From Pseudomonadota bacterium (lineage in GTDB: Bacteria > Pseudomonadota > Gammaproteobacteria > Pseudomonadales > Pseudomonadaceae), in contig JAEWGL010000160.1 in NCBI GenBank assembly GCA_023388335.1, positions 1 through 51,163 on the forward strand: DNA of 51,163 nucleotides. Reading direction: 5' to 3'. Both the position numbers and the translations under genes were made by a program. The notes below the pieces were generated by a model, which had not been told where the DNA came from, did not search any database, and saw only the letters and a program-made list of their open reading frames with translations. Shown one piece after another: positions 23,793 to 34,207 of this stretch (its first letter is position 1; the number at the start of each line of letters is the position of its first letter).

Positions 23793-25496
23793 ATGAGCAA
23801 GCCCACAGCCGACACCGCTCCCAACGCCGCTGCCAAAGGCGCCCCAGCCGTCCCTGCGAATTTCCTGCGCCCGATCGTGCAGGCCGACCTGGATTCGGGC
23901 AAGCACAGCAGCATCGTCACCCGCTTTCCGCCTGAGCCCAACGGTTACCTGCACATCGGCCATGCCAAATCGATCTGCGTGAACTTTGGCCTGGCCCAGG
24001 AGTTTGGCGGTGCCTGTCACCTGCGCTTCGATGACACCAACCCGGCCAAGGAAGACCAGGAGTACATCGACGCCATCCAGAGCGACGTCAAGTGGCTGGG
24101 CTTCGAGTGGGCGGGTCCGGTGCGCTATGCCTCGCAATACTTCGACCAGCTGCACGACTGGGCTGTCGAGCTGATCAAGTCCGGCAATGCCTACGTCTGC
24201 GACCTGACCCCGGAGCAGGCCAGGGAATACCGTGGCAACCTGACCGAACCAGGCCGCGACAGCCCGTTCCGCGAGCGCAGCGTCGAGGAAAACCTGGACC
24301 TGTTCGCGCGCATGAAGGCCGGTGAATTCAAGGATGGCGAGCGCGTGCTGCGCGCCAAGATCGACATGGCCTCGCCGAACATGAACCTGCGTGACCCGAT
24401 CCTCTACCGCATCCGCCATGCCCACCACCACCAGACCGGTGACACGTGGTGCATCTACCCCAACTACGACTTCACCCACGGGCAGTCGGATGCCATCGAA
24501 GGCATCACCCACTCGATCTGCACCCTGGAGTTCGAAGGCCATCGCCCGCTGTACGAGTGGTTCCTCGACCACCTGCCGGTGCCGGCCAAGCCGCGCCAGT
24601 ACGAGTTCAGCCGCCTCAACCTGAACTACACCATCACCAGCAAGCGCAAGCTCAAGCAACTGGTCGACGAGCAGCACGTGCAGGGCTGGGACGATCCGCG
24701 CATGTCGACCCTGTCGGGCTTCCGCCGCCGCGGCTATACCCCGGCCTCGATCCGCAACTTCTGCGAGATGATCGGCACCAACCGTTCCGACGGCGTGGTC
24801 GACATGTCGATGCTCGAGTTCAGCATCCGTGACGACCTCGACCGCACCGCTCCGCGCGCCATGTGCGTGCTGCGTCCGCTGAAGGTGGTCATCACCAACT
24901 ACGCCGAAGGCCAGGTCGAGCAGCTCGAACTGCCGCGCCACCCGAAGGAAGACATGGGCGTGCGCGTGCTGCCCTTTGCCCGCGAGATCTACATCGATCG
25001 CGACGACTTCATGGAAACGCCGCCCAAGGGCTACAAGCGCCTGGAGCCAGGCGGTGAAGTGCGCCTGCGCGGCAGCTACGTGATCCGCGCCGACGAGGCC
25101 ATCAAGGACGAAGCCGGCAACATCGTCGAGCTGCGTTGCTCGTACGACCCGGACACCCTGGGCAAGAACCCCGAGGGGCGCAAGGTCAAGGGCGTGATCC
25201 ACTGGGTGCCCGCCGAGGGCAGCGTCGAGTGCGAAGTGCGCCTGTATGACCGCCTGTTCCGTTCGGCGAATCCGGAAAAGACCGAAGACGGCGGCAGCTT
25301 CCTGGACAACATCAATCCTGATTCGCTGCAGGTGCTCACGGGCTGTCGCGCCGAGCCTTCGCTGGGCCAGGCCCAGCCCGAGGACCGCTTCCAGTTCGAG
25401 CGCGAAGGCTACTTCTGCGCCGACCTCAAAGACACCCAGCCGGGCCGTCCGGTGTTCAACCGCACCGTGACCCTGCGCGATTCGTGGGGCAGCTAA
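23793..25496 (+). CDS. glnS: Glutaminyl-tRNA synthetase
   Basis: The 567-residue class I aminoacyl-tRNA synthetase contains the HIGH motif in PPEPNGYLHIGHAKS, the GlnRS-specific LRFDDTNPAKED, and a KMSKS-equivalent as ITSKRKL. The C-terminal anticodon-binding beta-barrels are complete, ending RTVTLRDSWGS. I chose the ATG at 23793 (MSKPTADTAPN), with AAGGATC nearby, over an upstream frame without similarity. The cysS gene follows by 9 bp, so the two are probably cotranscribed. Confidence 0.97.
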   Translation: MSKPTADTAPNAAAKGAPAVPANFLRPIVQADLDSGKHSSIVTRFPPEPNGYLHIGHAKSICVNFGLAQEFGGACHLRFDDTNPAKEDQEYIDAIQSDVKWLGFEWAGPVRYASQYFDQLHDWAVELIKSGNAYVCDLTPEQAREYRGNLTEPGRDSPFRERSVEENLDLFARMKAGEFKDGERVLRAKIDMASPNMNLRDPILYRIRHAHHHQTGDTWCIYPNYDFTHGQSDAIEGITHSICTLEFEGHRPLYEWFLDHLPVPAKPRQYEFSRLNLNYTITSKRKLKQLVDEQHVQGWDDPRMSTLSGFRRRGYTPASIRNFCEMIGTNRSDGVVDMSMLEFSIRDDLDRTAPRAMCVLRPLKVVITNYAEGQVEQLELPRHPKEDMGVRVLPFAREIYIDRDDFMETPPKGYKRLEPGGEVRLRGSYVIRADEAIKDEAGNIVELRCSYDPDTLGKNPEGRKVKGVIHWVPAEGSVECEVRLYDRLFRSANPEKTEDGGSFLDNINPDSLQVLTGCRAEPSLGQAQPEDRFQFEREGYFCADLKDTQPGRPVFNRTVTLRDSWGS

Positions 25497-25505
25497 GGAA
25501 CCATC

Positions 25506-26888
25506 GTGCTTACCATCTACAACACCCTGAGCAAGACCAAGGAAGTCTTCAAGCCGCTGGACGGCAACAAGGTGCGCATGTACGTCTGCGGCATGACCGT
25601 GTACGACTACTGCCACCTGGGCCATGGCCGCAGCATGGTGGCGTTCGACCTGGCTACCCGCTGGCTGCGTTTCAGCGGCTACGACCTGACCTATGTGCGC
25701 AACATCACCGACATCGATGACAAGATCATCAACCGCGCCAATGAAAACGGCGAGGCGTTCGACGCCCTGACCGCGCGCATGATCGATGCCATGCACGAGG
25801 ACGAGCGGCGCCTGAATATCCTGCCGCCGGACCAGGAGCCACGTGCCACCGACCATATCGCCGGCATGCACGCGATGATCCAGACCCTGATCGACAAGGG
25901 CTACGCCTACGCCCCGGGCAATGGCGACGTGTACTACCGCGTCGGCAAGTTCGTCGGCTATGGCAAGCTGTCGCGGCGCAAGGTCGAAGACCTGCGCATC
26001 GGCGCGCGGATCGAGGTTGGCGAGGCCAAGCAGGACCCGCTGGACTTTGTCCTGTGGAAGGCCGCCAAACCGGGCGAACCGAGCTGGGAATCACCCTGGG
26101 GCCCCGGGCGTCCGGGCTGGCACATCGAGTGCTCGGTGATGTCCACCTGCTGCCTGGGAGAGAGCTTCGACATCCATGGCGGCGGCAGCGACCTGGAGTT
26201 CCCGCACCACGAGAACGAGATCGCCCAGAGCGAGGCCGCCACCGGTAAGCCGTACGCCAATGCCTGGATGCACTGCGGGATGATCCGCATCAATGGCGAG
26301 AAGATGTCCAAGTCGTTGAACAACTTCTTCACCATCCGCGACGTGCTCGACAAGTACCACCCTGAGGTGGTGCGCTACCTGCTGGTGGCCAGCCACTACC
26401 GCAGCGCGATCAACTACTCCGAAGACAGCCTGCGCGACGCCAAGGGCGCCCTGGAGCGCTTCTACCATGCGCTGCGCGGCTTGCCGCGGGTCGTGGCCAA
26501 GGGTGGCGAGGAGTACGTGGAGCGCTTCAAGGTCGCGATGAACGACGACTTCGGCACGCCTGAAGCCTGTGCCGTGCTGTTCGATCTGGTACGCGAGATC
26601 AACCGCCTGCGCGACAGCGAGCCGGACACGGCCGCCGGGCTGGCCGCACGCTTGCGCGAGCTGGCCGATGTCCTGGGTGTGCTGCAGCTGGAGGCCGACG
26701 ACTTCCTGCGTGCCGGTGCTGAAGGCAAGGTCGATGCGGCCGAGGTCGAGGCACTGATCCAGGCGCGCCTGAACGCGCGCTCGGCGAAGAATTGGGCCGA
26801 GTCCGACCGGATCCGCGACCAGCTGACCGCCATGGGCGTGGTGCTGGAAGATGGCAAGGGCGGGACCACCTGGCGCCTGGCTGACTGA
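25506..26888 (+). CDS. cysS: Cysteinyl-tRNA synthetase
   Basis: The 460-residue enzyme has the zinc-site cysteine and HIGH motif in VCGMTVYDYCHLGHGRS, further zinc ligands in WHIECSVMSTCCLG and FPHHENEIAQSEA, and KMSKSLNNFF. The C-terminal DALR domain is present. The start is a GTG at 25506 (LTIYNTLSKTKE follows), as the family is conserved from that point. It lies 9 bp after glnS. A 16-bp REP-type stem follows its stop. Confidence 0.97.
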   Translation: MLTIYNTLSKTKEVFKPLDGNKVRMYVCGMTVYDYCHLGHGRSMVAFDLATRWLRFSGYDLTYVRNITDIDDKIINRANENGEAFDALTARMIDAMHEDERRLNILPPDQEPRATDHIAGMHAMIQTLIDKGYAYAPGNGDVYYRVGKFVGYGKLSRRKVEDLRIGARIEVGEAKQDPLDFVLWKAAKPGEPSWESPWGPGRPGWHIECSVMSTCCLGESFDIHGGGSDLEFPHHENEIAQSEAATGKPYANAWMHCGMIRINGEKMSKSLNNFFTIRDVLDKYHPEVVRYLLVASHYRSAINYSEDSLRDAKGALERFYHALRGLPRVVAKGGEEYVERFKVAMNDDFGTPEACAVLFDLVREINRLRDSEPDTAAGLAARLRELADVLGVLQLEADDFLRAGAEGKVDAAEVEALIQARLNARSAKNWAESDRIRDQLTAMGVVLEDGKGGTTWRLAD

Positions 26889-26896
26889 CCGGCGGC

Positions 26897-26945
26897 GCCT
26901 GCTTCGCGGGCAAGTCGGCGCCCCGACTTGCCCGCGAATGCAGGC
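26897..26945. terminator. REP-type hairpin between cysS and the histidine kinase gene
   Basis: A 16-bp perfect stem, TTCGCGGGCAAGTCGG (26903-26918) and its complement (26923-26938), is capped by a CGCC loop. Outer arms GCCTGC (26897-26902) and GCAGGC (26940-26945) extend it across one bulged T. The TTCGCGGGCAAG core matches common pseudomonad REP elements. It probably terminates both convergent units. Confidence 0.75.
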
Positions 26946-28333
26946 TAGCTGGCGACACCAGTGGGGCAGTGCAACACCAACCTCGCCCCACCCAATTCGC
27001 TACTCCCCACTTCCAACGCAAACCCATGCAGGTCGACAATCGCGGCAACGATCGACAACCCCAGCCCGAACCCTGCATGTCGGTGGCCTTCCTCGCTGCG
27101 ATAGAAACGCTTCAATACCGCCTCGCGCTCATCCTCGGGAATCCCTGGGCCGCTGTCCTCCACGCTGATGTGCACGCCTGAGGCATCCTGGCGGGTGCGC
27201 ACCCGCACCACGCCACCCTCGGGCGTGAACTTGATCGCATTGCCGAGCAAGTTGGCCAGCGCCTCGAACAGCAACTCCCGATCACCATGCAGCGCCGGCA
27301 GCGCCGAGGGTTGCTCCAGCTCCAGGTGGATCTCGCCATCCTCGGCCAGGGGTAGGTAGAAATCATGCAGTTCGGTCAGCAGGGCGTGCGGGTCCAGGTC
27401 GACGAAGCCGGCACGGCGCTGGCGGTCTTCCAGTTCGCTGATGCGCAGCAGTCCACGAAAGCGCGCCATCAGGGTATCGGTCTCGCCGATGGCCTGCTCC
27501 AGCGCTTCGACCTGGGGCGCGTCATCGCTGCTCTGCTGGCGGATCCGGTAGAGCTGGGCGCGCAGGCGCGTCAGCGGGGTGCGCAGGTCGTGGGCAATGT
27601 TGTCGCAGACGCCCTTGACCTCGTGCATCAAGCGCTCGATACGGTCGAGCATGACGTTGACGATGGCGGCCAGCATATCCAGCTCGTCGCGCCGGGTCGA
27701 CAATGGCAGGCGCCGGGTCAGGTCGCCGGCGACGATCAGCTCGGCGCTGGCCTGCACCGCGCGGATACGCTTGAGCGGGCGCCTGCGCAGCAGGTACCAG
27801 CCGGCGAATCCCGGGATGATCGTTAACGACAGCCCCCAGAGCAGGGCATGCAGGATGATCCGCGTGACCACGAACAGCGAACCGTTGTCGCGGACCAGTA
27901 CCAGCCAGCGGCCATCATTGACCTTGATCGCCACCGCATCGCAGCTATCGCGTGGCAGGTGGGGGTCGTCGGCGTCCAGGCAGCGCTTGAGCTCATGGAC
28001 CTTGCCATCCAGACCAAGCTCTGCCGGGATCTGGCGGATGCGCCCACCAATCGGGTTGAGCTTGGCATCGAACAGGCCGTAGGCATCGAAGCTGCGCTCC
28101 TCGAATGCCTGGCTGGCAATCAGCGCGTCGTCCAGTTGCTTGCCGCTCATGTGGGCGAACAGGTGCTGGCGTTGCAGCATGGAATGGCGGGTGAGCTTGT
28201 TCAGGTAGCTGGACACCTCGAAGTACAGCACGCCCATGAGGATGCTGCTCCAGGTGACGAAGAGAAAGCTGTACAGGGCCAACAGGCGGCTGGTCGACGA
28301 ACTCCAGCCTTTAGACGGGTTCAGCAATGGCAT
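26945..28333 (-). CDS. Two-component sensor histidine kinase
   Basis: The 462-residue membrane kinase has transmembrane helices at about residues 18-40 and 157-182, enclosing a periplasmic sensor domain of about 115 residues. A HAMP domain (about 184-236) precedes HisKA with the phospho-acceptor His248 in CDNIAHDLRTPLTRLR. The HATPase domain shows N-box NLLGNAIKFTPEGG, G1 DSGPGIPEDE and G2 GFGLGLSIV. Its start overlaps the response regulator gene by 23 nt. The signal is unknown; the periplasmic loop contains two cysteines (CLDADDPHLPRDSC) that could form a disulphide. Confidence 0.94.
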   Translation of the reverse strand: MPLLNPSKGWSSSTSRLLALYSFLFVTWSSILMGVLYFEVSSYLNKLTRHSMLQRQHLFAHMSGKQLDDALIASQAFEERSFDAYGLFDAKLNPIGGRIRQIPAELGLDGKVHELKRCLDADDPHLPRDSCDAVAIKVNDGRWLVLVRDNGSLFVVTRIILHALLWGLSLTIIPGFAGWYLLRRRPLKRIRAVQASAELIVAGDLTRRLPLSTRRDELDMLAAIVNVMLDRIERLMHEVKGVCDNIAHDLRTPLTRLRAQLYRIRQQSSDDAPQVEALEQAIGETDTLMARFRGLLRISELEDRQRRAGFVDLDPHALLTELHDFYLPLAEDGEIHLELEQPSALPALHGDRELLFEALANLLGNAIKFTPEGGVVRVRTRQDASGVHISVEDSGPGIPEDEREAVLKRFYRSEEGHRHAGFGLGLSIVAAIVDLHGFALEVGSSELGGARLVLHCPTGVAS

Positions 28334-28991
28334 AGCCCGAACCCCGCACGGTGCGAATCAGCGGCGTTTGGCCGGGCGCGTCGATCTTCTTGCGCAGGCG
28401 ACCAATGTGCACGTCGATCAGGTTGGTGCCCGGGTCGAAGTGATAACCCCAGACTTCCTCGAAGATCATCATCCGGGTGATCACCTGGCCGGCGTGGCGC
28501 ATCAGAAATTCCAGCAGCTTGTATTCAGTGGGCAGCAGGTTGAGGGTGCGCGCGCCGCGGCGGGCTTCGTGGCTGATCAGGTCGAGCTCAAGGTCCGCGA
28601 CCTGCAGACGGGTCTGGGTCATCGGCACGCTGTTGCGGCGCAGCAATACCTCGACGCGGGCGGCCATCTCGTCGGAGGCGAACGGCTTGGTCAGGTAGTC
28701 GTCGCCGCCGGCGCGCAGGCCGCGCACTCGCTCATCGACATCGGAGAGGGCGCTGATCATCAGGATCGGCGTGGTGATCTTCAGGTTGCGCAGGGTGGTG
28801 ACGATGGTCAGGCCATCGACTTGCGGCAACATGCGGTCCAGGGTGATCAGGTCAAAGCCGCCGGCGATGGCCTTGGCCAGGCCCTCGCGGCCGTTGTCCG
28901 CCCACTCCACCTCCAGCCCGTGGCTGGTGAGCTCGGCAACGATTTCCTGGGCGGTGACGGCGTCGTCTTCGATGGTCAGTACGCGGGGCAT
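28311..28991 (-). CDS. OmpR/PhoB-family response regulator
   Basis: The 226-residue regulator has a receiver domain with the acidic pair EDD (residues 8-10), phospho-acceptor Asp52 in TLDRMLPQVDG and the conserved Lys in DDYLTKPF. The C-terminal winged helix shows LLPTEYKLLEFLMRHAGQVITR and IDVHIGRLRKKID. The ATG at 28991 (MPRVLTIEDD) is the natural start; the longer frame includes no conserved residues. It forms an operon with the overlapping kinase gene. Target genes are not apparent in this window. Confidence 0.95.
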   Translation of the reverse strand: MPRVLTIEDDAVTAQEIVAELTSHGLEVEWADNGREGLAKAIAGGFDLITLDRMLPQVDGLTIVTTLRNLKITTPILMISALSDVDERVRGLRAGGDDYLTKPFASDEMAARVEVLLRRNSVPMTQTRLQVADLELDLISHEARRGARTLNLLPTEYKLLEFLMRHAGQVITRMMIFEEVWGYHFDPGTNLIDVHIGRLRKKIDAPGQTPLIRTVRGSGYAIAEPV

Positions 28992-29082
28992 GCTAGTACC
29001 TGGGCAGCGGGTAGAGTCCTGATTGTGCCAAAGAATAGACAGCGCCCGGTTTAAGAAAAATTCATCTGGCCCGAAAAGCAGC

Positions 29083-29127
29083 GCGGGGCAAGCCAGTGCG
29101 TCGAATCGACGCCCCAGCTTGCCCCGC
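29083..29127. terminator. Nested hairpin downstream of ilvE
   Basis: Outer arms GCGGGGCAAGC (29083-29093) and GCTTGCCCCGC (29117-29127) enclose the near-perfect palindrome GCGTCGAATCGACGC (29098-29112). The outer arms resemble REP sequences. It lies just after the ilvE stop on the minus strand and before the response regulator gene, which fits a terminator. Confidence 0.6.
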
Positions 29128-29146
29128 AATGGCGGGCGAAACGCGA

Positions 29147-30163
29147 TCAGTCGACCTTGACGATCCAGCCCGCAGGCGCTTCGACGTCGCCGCTCTGGAT
29201 GCCGGTCAGCTCATTGTAGAGCTTCTGGGTCACAGGACCGACTTCGCCTTCGCTGTAGAACACGTGCAGCTTGCCGCTGTACTGGATGCCGCCGATCGGA
29301 GTGATCACGGCAGCGGTCCCGCAGGCACCGGCCTCGGTGAACTTGCCCAGCTCGCCGATCAGCACGTCGCCCTCGATGACCTTCAGGCCCAGGCGCGATT
29401 CGGCCAGCTCCATCAACGACAGGCGGGTGATGCCTGGCAGCACGGACGCCGACTTGGGCGTGATGAACTCGTTGTTAGCGGTGATACCGAAGAAGTTGGC
29501 CGAGCCGACTTCCTCGATCTTGCTGTGGGTCAGCGGGTCGAGGTAGATGCAGTCGGCGAAGCCGGCTTTCTTGGCCTCGTAGCCTGGCTGCAGGCTGGCC
29601 GCGTAGTTGCCGCCGACCTTGGCCGCGCCCGTGCCCTGTGGCGCCGCACGGTCGAACTCGGAGATCAGGAACTTGTGCGGGGTCATGCCGCCCTTGAAGT
29701 ACGAGCCGACCGGAATGGCGAAGATCGAGAAGATGAACTCGGGCGCGGTGCGCACGCCGATGTTGTCGCCTACGCCGATGACGAACGGACGCAGGTAGAG
29801 GGCACCCTTGCCGTACGGCGGAATGAAGCGTTCATTGGCCTTGACCACCTGCTTGCATGCCTCGATGAACGTCTCGGTCGGCACCCGCGGCATCAGCAGA
29901 CGATCACAGCTGCGCTGCATGCGCAGGGCGTTCTGGTCAGGACGGAACAGGTTGATCGAACCGTCCTTGCAGCGGTAGGCCTTCATGCCTTCGAAGCATT
30001 GCTGGCCATAGTGCAGTGCGGTCGAGCCTTCGCTGATGTGCAGCTGGTTGTCTTCGGTCAGGGTCCCCGCGTCCCATTCGCCGTTGCAAAAGTAGGACAG
30101 GTAGCGCTTGTCGGTCTTGATGTAGTCGAAGCCCAGTTTGTCCCAGTTGATCTCGTTGCTCAT
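29147..30163 (-). CDS. ilvE: Branched-chain amino acid aminotransferase
   Basis: The 338-residue fold-type IV PLP enzyme catalyses the last reversible step of leucine, isoleucine and valine synthesis. It shows the family core GQQCFEGMKAYR, the PLP-lysine region VGGNYAASLQPGYEAKKAG (Lys198 probable) and the late EAGACGTAAVITPI phosphate-binding segment. Length fits the longer eukaryote-like BCAT2 class. It is monocistronic, flanked by a hairpin downstream and a 219-bp gap upstream that contains no further gene. Confidence 0.95.
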   Translation of the reverse strand: MSNEINWDKLGFDYIKTDKRYLSYFCNGEWDAGTLTEDNQLHISEGSTALHYGQQCFEGMKAYRCKDGSINLFRPDQNALRMQRSCDRLLMPRVPTETFIEACKQVVKANERFIPPYGKGALYLRPFVIGVGDNIGVRTAPEFIFSIFAIPVGSYFKGGMTPHKFLISEFDRAAPQGTGAAKVGGNYAASLQPGYEAKKAGFADCIYLDPLTHSKIEEVGSANFFGITANNEFITPKSASVLPGITRLSLMELAESRLGLKVIEGDVLIGELGKFTEAGACGTAAVITPIGGIQYSGKLHVFYSEGEVGPVTQKLYNELTGIQSGDVEAPAGWIVKVD

Positions 30164-30382
30164 GACACCCTCTTTTGTCTTGCAGATGCCTGATCGCTCA
30201 GGCCGCTATTATTTGCGCACCTCGCCACGATAATACATCCGTCGCGGATCTGAAACGGCCAGTAATGAATTGGACGATGGTCGAGGCTCGGTGGACGGGG
30301 CGCGTGAATACATCAGCTGCTTCACGCCAGGTTTTCACGGTTGCTGTCGCACGTGCCATAGGCGCTGGGTGGTCGAGGGGCT

Positions 30383-30748
30383 TCAGTTCTCCAGCTGCTC
30401 ACAAAACCGCAACCGATTCCCAAACGGATCGGCAATCTCCATCTGCAGCCCCCAGTCAACCCGCTCTGCGTGCGGTCGCGAATAACCGTACTGCTTATCC
30501 TGCAACTCACTCGCAAGCGCCTGCAGGTCTTCAACCCGGGCAAACACCGTCGAGCCTGGTGTGGCATCGCCATGGTGCTCGCTCAGGTGCAGGATCAAGC
30601 CGTCGCGATGGATTTGCGCATACAGCGGCAAGTCGGGAGAAAAACGGTGCTCCCAGTCCAGCGTGAAACCCAGAAAGTCCAGGTAGAACTCCTTGGCCTT
30701 GTCGACGCTGAAGATGCGTAGCACGGGGATGGCGGGGGCGAGGTGCAT
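30383..30748 (-). CDS. Glyoxalase/bleomycin-resistance-fold protein
   Basis: The 121-residue protein belongs to the vicinal-oxygen-chelate superfamily, with the N-terminal VLRIFSVDKAKEFYLDFLGF and the C-terminal IADPFGNRLRFCE repeat halves. Such proteins sequester bleomycin-type antibiotics or act as small metal-dependent enzymes. The candidate metal ligands are the histidine in LILHLSEH and the late acidic residue in RFCEQ. It is monocistronic and divergent from the urease cluster. The substrate cannot be assigned. Confidence 0.85.
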   Translation of the reverse strand: MHLAPAIPVLRIFSVDKAKEFYLDFLGFTLDWEHRFSPDLPLYAQIHRDGLILHLSEHHGDATPGSTVFARVEDLQALASELQDKQYGYSRPHAERVDWGLQMEIADPFGNRLRFCEQLEN

Positions 30749-30828
30749 AACGGACTCCTGTCTGATTGTGCCAGCGATTGTGCCTCAGTCATGTCCGGCA
30801 TGGCCAGGCGGCTGTGCGGCGCGGTCAT

Positions 30829-30844
30829 GGTGCATGCCTGCACC
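30829..30844. repeat. Inverted repeat upstream of the urease promoter
   Basis: GGTGCA (30829-30834) and TGCACC (30839-30844) are exact inverted arms with a TGCC spacer. The hexamers are those of NtrC sites, but their order is opposite to the NtrC consensus TGCACC-N-GGTGCA. It lies 45 bp upstream of the sigma-54-like element, a typical enhancer-proximal distance, so a regulator site is possible. Confidence 0.35.
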
Positions 30845-30888
30845 GTCATTGTCGGGGGATGCGCCTCGAAACGGGGCGCGTGGCAAGT

Positions 30889-30904
30889 TGGCCCGCAACC
30901 TGCA
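30889..30904 (+). promoter_or_regulatory. Sigma-54-type promoter candidate for the urease operon
   Basis: TGGCCCG (30889-30895), four bases, then CTGCA (30900-30904) matches the sigma-54 layout TGGCACG-N4-TTGCA with two substitutions while keeping the invariant GG and GC at the correct spacing. The ureD ATG is about 110 nt downstream. Nitrogen control of urease is common in proteobacteria, so the context supports it. Confidence 0.55.
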
Positions 30905-31013
30905 AGGCCCAACCTGTCGATTACTGATCGATAGGTCAAACATGCGCCCTCGGGCGGATGTGCGTTGTTCAACCGAGGCGGCATCGCGCCGTAGTTTATC
31001 GGGACTTTTAGGC

Positions 31014-31847
31014 ATGTCGCTGCCGGAACTCATTACCGATCTGGATGCCCAGCAGGGCTGGAGCGCCGAGCTCAAGCTGCGCTTCGTGCGCCATGAGCGG
31101 GAGACCCGGATTGGTGCACGCAAGCATTTCGGACCTCTTTTGGTGCAGCGGCCGTTCTACCCAGAAGGCGCGCCCTGCCACGTCTATGTCCTGCACCCAC
31201 CGGGAGGCATCGTCGGGGGAGATCGGCTGACGCTGGATGTGCACCTGGAAGCAGGCAGCCATGCCTTGCTGACGATGCCGGGGGCCAGCAAGTTCTACCG
31301 CAGCGCCGGGCCGACTTCGCGACTCCAGCAGCATTTTCGCCTGGAAGAGGGCAGCACCCTGGAGTGGCTGCCCCAGGACAGCATCTTCTTCGCCGGTGCC
31401 CGTGCCGCGCTGTACAGCCGTTTCACCCTGGCCCCCGGCGCACGCTTGCTGGCCTGGGAGACCTTGTGCCTGGGCCGGCCGGTGATGAATGAAACCTTCG
31501 ATCACGGCGCCCTGGACAGCCGCCTGGTGATCGACATGCCCGACGACCCTGGGCTGCATGAGCGCCTGCGCCTGGATGGCGGCCAGCTGGACAAGCTCGC
31601 CGGCCATCCGTTGTTGGCGACCTTCTGCGCCGCGCCAGCCGATGCGGCGATCTTGGACCTGGTCCGCGCCGAGCTGGAAGGCTTGGCCACCCCGGCCGGG
31701 GCCACCTTGCTCGGGCAACTGCTGGTGATCCGTCTGCTCGATCATGACAACCAACATCTTCAACGCACCCTGCAACGCCTGTGGCATGTGCTGCGCCCCG
31801 CCGTGATCGGCCTGGCGCCGTGCCCGCCGCGTATCTGGGCCACCTGA
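31014..31847 (+). CDS. ureD: Urease accessory protein UreD
   Basis: The 277-residue protein is the scaffold that binds apo-urease and UreF/UreG during nickel insertion. Family signatures are visible: RKHFGPLLVQRPFYPEG, YVLHPPGGIVGGDRL, TMPGASKFYRS and WLPQDSIFFAGA. I chose the ATG at 31014 because similarity begins shortly afterwards; no strong ribosome binding site is visible, so a start upstream is possible. ureA follows after 10 bp. It is the first gene of the urease operon. Confidence 0.95.
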   Translation: MSLPELITDLDAQQGWSAELKLRFVRHERETRIGARKHFGPLLVQRPFYPEGAPCHVYVLHPPGGIVGGDRLTLDVHLEAGSHALLTMPGASKFYRSAGPTSRLQQHFRLEEGSTLEWLPQDSIFFAGARAALYSRFTLAPGARLLAWETLCLGRPVMNETFDHGALDSRLVIDMPDDPGLHERLRLDGGQLDKLAGHPLLATFCAAPADAAILDLVRAELEGLATPAGATLLGQLLVIRLLDHDNQHLQRTLQRLWHVLRPAVIGLAPCPPRIWAT

Positions 31848-31857
31848 GAGAAGCACC

Positions 31858-32160
31858 ATGGAACTCACCCCGAGAGAGAAAGACAAGCTGCTGCTGTTCA
31901 CCGCGGCGCTGCTGGCCGAGCGTCGCCGCGACCGTGGCTTGAAGCTCAACTACCCCGAGGCGGTGGCGCTGATCAGCGCGGCGGTGCTCGAAGGCGCGCG
32001 CGACGGCCGCACCGTGGCCGAACTGATGAGCCTGGGCCGCGAGGTGCTGAGCCGCGATCAGGTGATGGCCGGGTTGGCCGAGCTGATCCACGACGTGCAG
32101 GTCGAAGCGACCTTCCCCGACGGCACCAAGCTGGTGACCGTGCATGACCCCATCGTCTGA
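31858..32160 (+). CDS. ureA: Urease gamma subunit
   Basis: The 100-residue structural subunit begins MELTPREKDKLLLFTAALLAERR and has the family core LKLNYPEAVALISAAVLEGARDG. It contributes to the (UreABC)3 holoenzyme that hydrolyses urea to ammonia and carbamate in the cytoplasm. Length equals the usual 100 residues. It follows ureD closely and precedes ureB by 19 bp. Confidence 0.97.
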   Translation: MELTPREKDKLLLFTAALLAERRRDRGLKLNYPEAVALISAAVLEGARDGRTVAELMSLGREVLSRDQVMAGLAELIHDVQVEATFPDGTKLVTVHDPIV

Positions 32161-32179
32161 CAGCCCGCAGGAGCGCAGC

Positions 32180-32493
32180 ATGATTCCCGGAGAAATTCAG
32201 GTCGCCGCCGGCGACATCGAACTCAACGCCGGCCGCCCGACCCTCAGCCTCAGCGTCGCCAACCATGGCGACCGGCCCGTGCAGGTCGGCTCGCACTACC
32301 ACTTCTTCGAAGTCAACGACGCTCTGGTCTTCGACCGCGCGCCGGCCCGCGGTTACCGCCTGGACATCGCCGCCGGCACCGCGGTGCGCTTCGAGCCGGG
32401 CCAGGCGCGCACCGTGCAGCTGGTGGCCTACGCCGGCAAACGCGAGGTCTACGGCTTCCAAGGCAAGGTCATGGGCGCGCTGGAGGAGCAGGC

Positions 32494-32497
<4 letters not shown>
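32180..32497 (+). CDS. ureB: Urease beta subunit
   Basis: The 105-residue subunit starts MIPGEIQVAAGDIELNAGRP, the conserved urease beta N-terminus, and contains HYHFFEVNDALVFDR. The ATG at 32180 is preceded by CAGGAG at suitable spacing. The stop overlaps the ureC start by 4 nt (ATGA), indicating coupled translation and matched stoichiometry. Confidence 0.97.
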
Positions 32498-34197
<1,700 letters not shown>

Positions 34198-34207
34198 AGG
34201 AGTCAAC

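Noticed and set aside
23541..25871. Long open frame antisense to glnS (776 codons).
   Set aside because: glnS occupies the same bases with all synthetase motifs. The antisense frame is an artefact of high GC at third codon positions.
26889..26944. tRNA genes downstream of cysS, as found in some pseudomonads.
   Set aside because: Only a REP-type hairpin lies there; no cloverleaf or T-loop sequence is present.
30829..30844. Canonical NtrC site upstream of urease.
   Set aside because: The half-sites are in the reverse order (GGTGCA before TGCACC), so it is listed only as an inverted repeat.
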